Shown: one piece after another, positions 49,688 through 59,700 of the stretch
Numbering within the stretch: position 1 is the stretch's first letter
How the letters are laid out: every line of letters starts with the position of its first letter
Source of the DNA: Morchella semilibera
Lineage: Eukaryota > Ascomycota > Pezizomycetes > Pezizales > Morchellaceae
Assembly: GCA_009192285.1 (NCBI GenBank)
Contig: CM018606.1
Coordinates: 124,001-188,000, forward strand
Length of the DNA: 64,000 bases
Direction of reading: 5' to 3'
The notes under the pieces: generated by a model
Seen by the model: only the letters and a program-made list of their open reading frames with translations
Told to the model about the DNA's origin: nothing
Database searches by the model: none
Program-made: the position numbers and the translations under genes

Positions 49688-50607
49688 GCGCTAGGAAGGG
49701 TAGGCGGCCCGCATCTTTGAAAGATGGGAGATCGGAGAAGTGTATATAAGTACCTCCCGATTTTAAATAAATATTTTTAGTATCCGCATGATAAATCTGA
49801 ATGAATCTGATGATCTTTGGTGAAGCTGGCATGAAGTATATAGACTTTTATCAAATAACCGGCAATCCCATAGGAATTATGGTCATTTCAATGGCTCTCT
49901 CCTATTCAATTAATAGCACTCGCCAGGGAAATTTGGGGCACTATTGTATTGTAATGTGTTGTTTCAGAGCACAGTAAATACGCCTAGGATTATATGGCCG
50001 GTGCACATAATTTGTGGCTTTCTTATGCGGGTATACAGGAAATCTGTCCTGGAATCAAATATGAAATGATAATGAGGTCCTGTGTCCCTTGGATGGATGG
50101 AAGTTGTCAAATTCGCGACCTGGTCCGTGACCCACTTAGCGAATTCGAGGGAATTATATTGTTACGGTAAATACATAGGAACATTGGGACCAAACAACTC
50201 AAAAAATTATCATAACTAGGTTGATATTAGCTGAAAGAGGGAGGTCATGAACTTGACAACTTTGATCCGCCCAAGGGATAGTGGTTACATACTTTATATG
50301 TAAATCATGAGTTAAACTATAAAATGAACCCAATACGGCACTAATGACAATAGGACGTTAAAGATTCGAGATTTTGACGCTGGAGTGAATCAAGTGTCCA
50401 GAAACACTTTCTAGATGTCTTTTGGCTATTTTAGCTAAGGTTGAGTGGTGAAGGGTGGTTGTCATGATACATAATTACCCCCCAAACCCTGGGGTACATC
50501 GATTTGTATGGTGACGCGGTAGTCTATCCTGGGTACGGGGATAAGAAATGATAATTCTGCATGTTTTGGGCTCAAAAAGTGAAGTTATCTTTCGTACTGG
50601 ATAATAC

Positions 50608-50767
50608 CGATATATATCGTCCTGTCAGGATATATATCATACTGTTAGGATATATATCATCCTGTTAGGATCATCCTGTTAGGATATTATCCTATCAGGA
50701 TAGGTGTTTCTCGGGAGCATGGATATCCTGACAGGACAATATATATCCTGATAGGACGATATATAGG
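50608..50767. repeat. Cluster of seven CCTGTYAGG palindromes within a larger foldback
   Basis: Hyphenated palindromes such as CCTGTCAGG lie at 50621, 50641 (variant), 50661, 50675, 50691, 50727 and 50747, separated by TATATATC. The right-hand copies are inverted relative to the left, so the outer 40-45 bases on each side pair as a large hairpin. Confidence 0.8.
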
Positions 50768-51067
50768 CGGGTTACGCCCAATCACCCCTAGCCGCGCCTA
50801 GCTGCCGCACTCTGCCGAGCCATCATGAACTTTTTCAGCTTCATCACCCAATCATCACTAAACCACTATATGCATCACCGCATCTATGAATAGCATCTTC
50901 AAATCATCTCTTCTATCATTGGGCTTGCCAGAGTTGAGGAACACATTAACTACAAGAATTATTTGCACATGAATCTGAGCAAAACAGGTTGGGGTTTATC
51001 TACAATGATCTTGATAGCCGGCATTCATGATGGTGAAGATGAGAAGCTGATGGTGATAGTGATGGCA

Positions 51068-51090
51068 ATGATGATGATGATGATGATGAT
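51068..51090. repeat. ATG trinucleotide microsatellite
   Basis: About eight consecutive ATG/GAT units. Confidence 0.9.
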
Positions 51091-51116
51091 GGTGATGTTA
51101 GTGGTTTAGCTTGCTG

Positions 51117-51186
51117 CCCTGCCGTTCCCGCCACCCTGCCGTACCCGCCGCCCTGCTGTCCCGCCACCCTGCCATCCTGCCGCCTG
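51117..51186. repeat. CCCTGCC-type minisatellite, four units of 16-17 bp
   Basis: Units of the form CCCTGCCGTWCCCGCCR follow each other with slight differences. Confidence 0.8.
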
Positions 51187-53590
51187 CATGATAGCTTATA
51201 CCCTCCTATATGATAGCTTACCATACAGCGATGATAGCAGGGCTCTAGAAATCGTATCTTATCGGGGAGTGGAGATATACCTATCCCGAAAACTCGTGAA
51301 AGTGCACGAGTTACGCAACTGGAGGTATAAAGCATCCTTAGTTTTAGGATACATTAGTATGGGAGATTTTCATCCTCGATAGACAATAAGTTATCTTTTC
51401 GACTCGTGTACCACAGGGAAAGCAGTGCCTCCTTTGGGGCTCGGTTGCTTTCCCGGTGACAGTCACTTTCCTGGTAAAATGCGTTGCATATGGGCTATTT
51501 TTGAAGTGGTGTTTCACATAGCGTGTGTTCACATTTCCCTATTTTAGGGGTCAGGGGGGTCAGCAGAAGTGGACGGGAGAAATATCCAAGTTATATATTT
51601 CATGAGTGATGTAAAATAATTGCCTTGTGATGGATTAAATATATTTGTTAACTACACGCAGCTTTCTACCTATGGTATAAGTTGGTAAAGTGAGTTGAAA
51701 GCCGTGATCATATCATTAGATTCTCTGCTCCGGCGGGGAGTGGATATGTCGGGGGTGGGATTGGCAGATGGACAGACATAAAACATTTAGGGGGACTTGA
51801 CCTAGGTAGCCGCAAATGTGAAAAAGTGTCCGGGGGCGAGAATAATAACGGTTCCAACCTGCTGGCATAAGATACAAGTGGGGGTTCGATACTTGCAGCA
51901 AGAATAAGTTTCTACCACCTCTTCTGTGTTGCAACAACGTTTTCTCGCGCAAACCTGCAATTGGCGAAAACCTATTCTCGCCGCAAGTAAAATGCCTACC
52001 GAAAAGTTTCCGTGGAAGCCTAAAGGCAGTTGAGTGGCGAAAGCCATACAAACCTACCTAGCAACGGGTTCTCCACTAAAATATTTTATTCCACCTTAAC
52101 CATGCCACTCCTTTTTATCAATTCAAAAATGTGCAAAGAGCTTCTCCCAAGGGTCAAAATATTTACCTCTGTTCATCGTTATAATTAATTGTGTTGGTTC
52201 TACACTTGGAACCTGGTTCCACCTTGTTTTGGTGGTAAATGGGCCCTTTCGCGGAAACTTTTGGGTAGCGACTTTACATACTTGGTGGTCAACCATCATG
52301 AACTGTCACTCGGTCTTGGCTAGCGATTCAGCCACTGATTTTGCCACACCACAATGCACTATTTTATCCCACGTCCTCCCTCCACCGCCAACATCAAAAG
52401 AAAACTACATACATCTTGTTTCTTCCTCAACACTGACCGGTCTGGCGCGCTCACTCTCTCGAGCCTCATCATTCACTAGACAAGTGCCCCCAAAAGAAAA
52501 CGTATCTTCACCTTAACACCAATTCGACCCATATTTCTTCGCTATCTTCAAACCCGTGCAGTCTGTCTTCAATCCCTCTTTCTTGATCGGAAAAATCCTA
52601 TTGCACTAATGTCTTCCCTCTCCAATATGAACCGGCCCATTCTGTCACTATTAGATTTGACTTGAGCTAAGTAGCGCGGTTGTCACAACGGCCAACTGAA
52701 GACAGCTCGATGCACAACTCCCATGAACCAATTTGCCGCGAGAGGTAGAATCCCTGTCTATGAGGGGCAGGGTTAAAACCCAACACTCTTTACCCTCTAT
52801 ATTTGACCTTACCTCTTCAATAGTTCGGCCTTAAGTAATCATAAGGATAGAAATTATGTAGAATCTACCCTACGACCAATTTGGGCAAAACCGCCTCCTT
52901 CTGTTTCTTCGTGATGCGGGTTTTAGTATATATATATCGAATATCTTAGCTAGCACCTTAGCTAAGACGTACTTAGATATTACTAATTAACTGACATAAG
53001 CTACTAGTTTAGTAATATTGATATTATCTTAGATTTAAGTAGTTTTTTCTGAGAAGATTATAAGCAGGCACGGTGGTGGGTTCATGGGACACAGATCGCC
53101 TGAAGGGATCACTAAGGCTACAAACATTCATGACCAGATGAATGTATAGTAAATTTGTAAGGCTGAAAACGCTGTTCGGTTGTGCAGATTTATGGGCTTA
53201 GACGGTGTAGGGTTCATTAAAGGTATGGCAATCGATCCGTATTTTAGCCACTGATACGTATAAGCATTAATGAAGGTAGGTGGATATCATAAATAGGCTA
53301 TATTGGTTATACTGAAAATAGAAGCAGGCGCAGATATTCAGTCTAGGAGATTGGAAGGGCACGAAAGAACAAAAGGAACTGAGAGAATAAACACCAAGAC
53401 CAAAGACATGACAGCATCGGTTGAAACCCGAGAGAGAGAAAAAAAACAGCGGGAAAATAAAGGGGTGGCGATATTGCACCAGATATTAAATTTCTATGCA
53501 ACCTCATATACAAAAGGAGCCACCCTGCCCCCAAAAGGAACATGGCAATATCTAGTTCCCCCTTCCAACATCCGGAATTCCTGCAACTGA

Positions 53591-54031
53591 CTACTTGGAT
53601 GCCCCCAGCCTCTTCAGGCCCTCACCCATCCTCTTCAACATGCCGGCATCGTCCTCGCTCTTCTCCTTCTTCTTCTCGTTAGCCCCCCGCTTGGGTTGCT
53701 TATATGCGCGTTCAAGACGGTTAAACTGCTCTTTCTCCTCCTCATAACGCGATAGAATGTCACGAGCCACGTTGGCCTCGTCTCCTGCTATGAGGTAGTG
53801 AAGCTTATTGCGACTCGTCCTGCCTTGATCGAAATTTTGTTTTAGAGCTTCGTGCTCACCCGGCTCGAGCACCGTGCATAGCATGTCTCCCTCAGGTGGT
53901 CGAGACATCTTGCGCTGAATCTCGGAAACAATGTCGGCGAAAATGGTAAGCTCTTTTTCAACAGGTGAGATAACCTTGCCGGTGACGGGCTCTTCAGTCT
54001 GAGCCTTAGGTCGGCGGAGAAAATGAGACAT
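53591..54031 (-). CDS. Hypothetical protein, charged, 146 residues
   Basis: A single exon from the ATG at 54031. The sequence starts MSHFLRRPKAQ, has a helical middle (EKELTIFADIVSEIQRKM, ARDILSRYEEEKEQFNRLE) and a Lys/Glu-rich tail ending MLKRMGEGLKRLGASK. No signal peptide, membrane helix or known family. A TATAAAG lies about 120 bases upstream and an A/C-rich leader precedes the ATG, supporting a real transcription unit. Confidence 0.6.
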   Translation of the reverse strand: MSHFLRRPKAQTEEPVTGKVISPVEKELTIFADIVSEIQRKMSRPPEGDMLCTVLEPGEHEALKQNFDQGRTSRNKLHYLIAGDEANVARDILSRYEEEKEQFNRLERAYKQPKRGANEKKKEKSEDDAGMLKRMGEGLKRLGASK

Positions 54032-54908
54032 GGCGTGTGTCGGTTTGCGATTTTATTCGGGTGATAGGTTTTGAGAGTGTATGTTAGAGTGTCTCGGTGT
54101 GTGTGGTTGATGGGAAAAGGTGAAGGCGAGTCAGCACGGATGGCGCCTCTTTATAGCATTTCTTTGGAAAATAGAATGTTTGTTCTGCCATGAGCAGGAT
54201 GAACATGTATATAAGTAGGTTGTGGAATATAGAATGTTGGTTTCCTTATTGAAGTAGCTTATATGCGTGCTTGAAATGACAACCTACTAGTATGATTCTA
54301 TGGAGGTTCATCTACTGGTAGATGCTCTTCGCTCCTAATACTTATCAGGATAGTCGAATTTGTGTACTAGGAGAGTAAGGGTTTATGGTCTCTGTAATTC
54401 CAGGGGGTAAGTACATGTAGTGTATCATCACCCTGAGGCTGATAATAGAACGGGTGTCTCTTAGTGATACTAGCGCAGCCCACTGGTAAAGTAGGGGAAA
54501 AATGAATTATGTATATATATACCGAACTCTAGGAAGAAAGGAAAGATTCCACATAGATATGTAAACTATTGCAACGATTGAGCTGCCCACTTAAGCCTTC
54601 TACCCGTTGAATCGTGGAAATCGATTACCAACGGCGTCATGAGTGTGGGGGGTTGACTGACGGAGGAATCAGAGTTCAAAGTTTAGTACATATGTTGATA
54701 TAGGATATGTAGTATTAATTGCCCCTGGGCTTTAATATCTATGAATTGAATCGCATAAATATTCTAGTGGTATCGAGAAACGGGAAAAGAGCACACTCAC
54801 CTACACAAAAAACTAGGATTTGGCAGCGCAGCAACGGTAGTAGGGGAAACTTTGCTGCCTCCTGCATCGTGGTTCAATTCTGTCCCATCAGCCAATAAGT
54901 AGTTACAA
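54032..54908. other. Promoter region and intergenic sequence
   Basis: Contains the TATA candidate of the 146-residue gene at 54150-54155; the rest is A/T-rich with nothing recognised. Confidence 0.5.
54150..54155 (-). promoter_or_regulatory. TATA box candidate
   Basis: TATAAA on the minus strand, about 120 bases before the start codon at 54031. Confidence 0.45.
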
Positions 54909-55637
54909 CTAGCTCCCAGGGGGAAAGTATATAGATTCTACCACCCCTAGAGAGAGAAATCTCGAAACACCTTCCTCACAAAAGTAAGCCCTCATTAGTC
55001 TAAACACCTTGTCAACCTCAGCGACCTGCGCTTGAAACTCATTAGGCGAACCACTCTTCCCAATCGAGGCTATGACCCGTGCTTTACTGATGTCGCATTC
55101 CTTAATGCATGTCTGCACCGCCCAATGGGTTGCAGCCATTAACTTTTGAAGATCTTGGATGCCAACTGATAGAAAGTATTTAACACTTCTGGTATACCAC
55201 TCCAGCTCCTGCTCTGGTTCCTGTAGTGATTTGAACATCTCTTTTTCTGTTGCTGACCAGAGAAATGGTCTTGGGGAAACAAGGCATTCATGTGGCAGAC
55301 TTTTAGGTATTGTCGGACGTTTGCTAAAGAAACCTGAGACGCTTGCTCTCAGTGCTGAAACTGACATCACGTCAAGAGACGGAATGGGGTAGAAATTTCC
55401 TTAACTCAAAAATCGGATGGAAAGTTTGTTGATAGATATATCTGGATGTTGTCCGCTTTGGATATATGACCATATTTCAAGGGAGAGGATGCATGTTGAG
55501 GTTGACGGGTCAGGGAGCTTGTCTATGAGCAAACCTTTTGTGCTAAAGAATAGAGATATATAGAGAGGAGAGCTTGTTATAATACTACTATTGTTTATGG
55601 AGCGTAAGGATGGTCCTTCAAACTTTGTAGAATTCAT
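54909..55637 (-). CDS. Hypothetical protein, two exons, 227 residues
   Basis: Exon 1 is 55637-55406 and exon 2 is 55360-54909, separated by a 45-nt intron (GTTAAG...TCAG). The join (IRFL then ISALRASVSGFF) keeps the frame and removes a stop in each single-exon reading. Exon 2 alone also has a possible ATG at 55367 giving 152 residues. The C-terminal part looks helical (QELEWYTRSVKYFLSVGIQDLQKL, VAEVDKVFRLMRAYF). No family is recognised. Confidence 0.5.
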
Positions 55638-56798
55638 AGTGTCCCCTGGAGGCGGGGAGGGGGGAAAACAGAGGAGCCTGAGAAAGTAACCTTCTATGAG
55701 GATGTGTTTTGGGATGATGGAACCTCAATTTGCTGTCTTCGGCGTGGCTACGATGTTTATTCAATTGGAGGACAAGGTCTTCCTTGTTGGTTGTTGATAC
55801 AGTCCGAACTCGCGGAGCGCCCTCATTGAGTAAACAACTATAGGCTCCCTGGAGGTAGGTGAAAATCTTTCTCCCGTTAAAGTGTGTCTACGAAACAGCA
55901 TTTTTGTAAGGAATTAGAACTGAGCTGTCTCTGTGTTTCTATCAGTGGACTCTCCCGCCCCCCATATGACGGTAGAAAGCCTATATGTCTACGCCCAGAA
56001 GCACCTCTATTTTTATAATTGAATTTCGTCGAGGTAAGCAAATTCCAAATATCGGGACGACATTGCCAATGCTACCCGGATCTGCCACCGTAGCTGTTGG
56101 AGAACTGTAAAGTATGGAAGCTCCAGTTCTAGTACTACTTTGAATACTCCATATCAGAGGAGGGTAGTTTTAGCAAAAAATAAAGTGCTTTGTCACCGGT
56201 CCCCAAGGCCTTAGATTAAAAGCCTATGCTATAGTTGGTGGCTAATCTGCGTACCAGATGAGGAAGGGTAGAATAATGTGATGCAAATGTTGTTAATAGG
56301 TGAGAAAAAAAAAGTCCGGCTAGATTCGCCTGGAGGCGATCTCTGAAAGATGTTTGTATAGAATAGTTGACGATAATAAAGTCGTAAGAGGCATTAAGAA
56401 ATAGCAAGACCTTTAATCGAGTCATTAAAGCAAAAGCCTCTAGTCCTGTGTAAAATGAGCATGGTATGGTATAGAATATGGGATCGAGAGACTTTCATCA
56501 TCTATGCTTTCGTGAGACATCGAAGCCTCTTAATTGGGAGCTGCCACCTGTACCCTCATTACACGGTCTTTCAAAAATTTACCATCGTTGGCGACGGCAG
56601 GAAGAAAGCACTGAAAGCAGCATCACTATCTTAACCGCAACTGGGAAGATAGTAGCAGCCACATATTCTACGCAGGCATAACCCAATGAATGCCAACATA
56701 CGCCCTTCACTGGCCATGGTCGGTCAACCTTGCGCCTAATAGTATCAGTATCCTATCCGCTTTTAGCGCTACACAGCTACATGCAGGTCCCGGAATAA
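55638..56798. other. Intergenic, no gene seen
   Basis: A 67-codon + strand frame at 56478-56681 has no motif. The last part should hold the promoter of the gene starting at 56799. Confidence 0.45.
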
Positions 56799-59700
56799 AT
56801 GGCATTACACCTCTCAGGCCACAACATTTGGGATCATAATTCTACCATAACTCACCTACAGCAGCAGTACAAAACCCAAAAGACAATGATCAAAGAGCCT
56901 CACAGGTACCAGGTGATTTGATATCAGGACTGCGCTGAATTGAATAATGATACTATCTAATATCCAAAGAGGATATAGTCTTGCTTTTTATAGTAATCAA
57001 ATAAAGAGAATTATCTGTATAAAGAAAATATCCGTACAAAGGAAGATCAGATAAAGAGATAAAGAGATAGCTGATTCGTCAGCTTCTTTATACATGGAGA
57101 TAATCCAGCACTCCCCAAGATGACTAATCAGCGATGACTAATCAATAAAATAAACGACTAAATGAAATGATGACTAATCAATGAAAAATATGACTGATCA
57201 CAAAACATGACTAATGACTCATCGAAAAAGTGACTGATCATAAAAAACAGGGTAATGACTCATTCTCTTCCCAATTAGGCTTAGCTTCTGATTACTAATC
57301 AACGAAACGCCAAGATAATTCGTTTCTACTATCCTTCTGACTCCTAATCCTCCTAGTCCTCTTTCCTTCTAGCTCAACACCAAGCTTTTACTATCGTGAG
57401 ATTTGATCGTACCTAATCTTAATCCTCCACTATCTTCATACCCAAGCTATCGATAAACCTAGCATGTTGAGGTGCAGGCAGTGGCTTGGTAAAACCGTCG
57501 GCTAGCATCTCCCCCGTACGAATCGCTACCAGCTCGATATCTCCATTCGCTACCTTCTCTCTTATGCCGAAATAGCGTATTGCGATGTGTTTGGGTGAAG
57601 GCTTCACTTCACCATCTCCTATTGCAGCGATACAGGCTTCGCTATCGCAGTAGAGCGTAGTCGTATATAAGGAGTATCCTTTCCAGTACTCTCCGTGTGC
57701 TTTTTGGTACGATTCGGGCGTTGACTTAGCATTAGGTTCTCCACCTAGGTGCTCGAAACCAAGCTCCGATAGGATCTCCTTGATGGCTCCTACATGGGTG
57801 CAGGCGTATGCTCCAGCAATATACTCCGCTTCGGCGGTAGATTGTGCCGTAGTAGGTTGCCTGGTAGATTTCCACTGTATTGGCCCACCTAGAAGTGCTA
57901 GATATCCTGACGTTGATTTCATATCATAGGCTCCTCCGTAATCTGCGTCTGTGTACGCTCTTAGGGCCAAATCCTTTGGTTCACCTCCCAAAACCAGTCT
58001 CAAATCCAGCGTTCCTTTGATATATCTCAGGATCCTCTTTACCGCCGTCCAGTGCATCTCCCCGGGATCAGAAACAAAGCGTGAAACGACTCCTACAGCG
58101 TAAGCAAGGTCGGGACGGGTAGGGCCCGCGGCTATCAGGCTTCCTACTGCCTTCCTGTATTCTGATTGGTCGACGCTAGGTGTTTCTATCGAGTTGATTG
58201 GATGCTTTTCTGACTTCCTGGGTAGTAACCTCTGCTTTGGGTCCATCGGAGTCTTCGCGGGTGTACAGTCTTCCATTCCGAAGCGCTCAAGCACTGCTTC
58301 CAAGTAATGCTTTTGATCGAGCAACACTCTGTTACCGTCTCTGACTATTCTTCTACCGACGTAAGCGCTAATCTCACCTAAATCTTTCATTTTGAAGCGT
58401 TCGCTAATCAATGCTTTCACCTCTTCCAATCGTCCTGATTTGGCGTCTAAGAAAGCTATATCATCCACATGAACGATCGCGATTAGCTGAAGCGTGCCGG
58501 TGTTTGCTTCCTTTAGCATAAAGATGCCGCCATCAAACAGGCTCTTTTGGAAGCCTATCTCCAGAAGAAAGGTGCTTAGTAATAGATACCATTGCCGCGG
58601 AGACTGCTTAAGCCCATATATGCTCTTCTTTAGCAGTAGTGTTAATGGATACCCTTGTGCTGATAGGTGCTTCTTCTTTTTAGGCGCGATATCACTTCCA
58701 AACGTCATTTCCCACGTGCTCGAGTTCACCTCTACACCTTCCGGTATTTGTAGGTAGACCCTTCTTCCTTCTTCCATTTCTGACTCCAGAAACGCTGAGC
58801 ATACATCCATAGACTCTATTGGCCAGTTAAACGCCGCTGCTATCGATATGCAGATATTGGTGCAGTCAGTGCGCGCTACTGGCGCGTAAGTTTGATCATA
58901 ATCAACCCCTATTTGCTGTGTGAAGCCCTGAGCTACATATCTAGCTTTGAATTGAGGTATGCTTCTCTCTGCTTGGCTCCCCGAAACTGGATATTTGAGC
59001 TTATTCACCCACTTACCCCCTATCTCGTGAGCACCGGGGGGTAGCTCAACGACGTCAGCTGTCTTGTTGCTGACTAAGCTATCTAACTCCTTCTGATAAG
59101 CTTCTCCCCATTGAGCACGTTGAGGACCCTGCATAGCCTTTCTAATCGTCGAAGGTGTCGTTAGCGCTGCTGTTAGCATTGCATAGTTTTTCTTAGACGC
59201 GCTCCGAGTGCTACTTCGTGTATTAAATGCAGGTGCGTCTTGGAAAGCTTCTTCTACTCTTGGTATGGGTTTTCTTCCCCTTTTCTTATCCGGAGGGGGC
59301 ATTTCCTCGACCTCTGGGGGAGTTTTCGCTTGCTTCCGCTCCTTCCTCTTTCAACTCTTTTGATTCAGTGAGTGAATCTCCCCCTGTTTTTTGAACTTGC
59401 GCCTTTTTCTGCTCCGGAATCATATCTTTTTGTACTGGGGTCGTAGCTTCTTTGGGTAACTGTTCTGAATACTCGGGAACTTCTCTCTCTTCATCTTGGT
59501 TAGCCCGAATAGTGAAAGTTACCTGATCACGGCTGATATCGGCGACCCCTAGGCTCTCGAATCTATCTCCTTCATTGAAGACGACATGCTTGGATGTGAT
59601 TAGCTTGGCAGTACGCGGCTGCCAAAAGTGCCACATCTTCGCCGTACTACAATATCCTGCGAAGACGCATTTCTCTGCCCTAGGATCAAGCTTCTTAGTA

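Larger units (their letters stand above)
49688..53590. other. Intergenic, repeat-bearing, no gene seen
   Basis: Holds the palindrome cluster at 50608-50767, an ATG microsatellite and a CCCTGCC minisatellite. Open frames at 51716-52051 and 52229-52516 show no motif. A tRNA-like B-box sequence near 52785 (GGTTAAAACCC) was considered and not accepted. Confidence 0.5.

Noticed and set aside
48993-49832. 279-codon Pro/Ser-rich minus-strand frame
   Set aside because: It is the antisense of the Glu/Arg-rich coiled-coil exon and copies its duplication.
52660-52800. Possible tRNA-derived SINE (GGTTAAAACCC as a B box)
   Set aside because: No convincing A box at the right distance, no poly(A) or simple tail and no target duplication.
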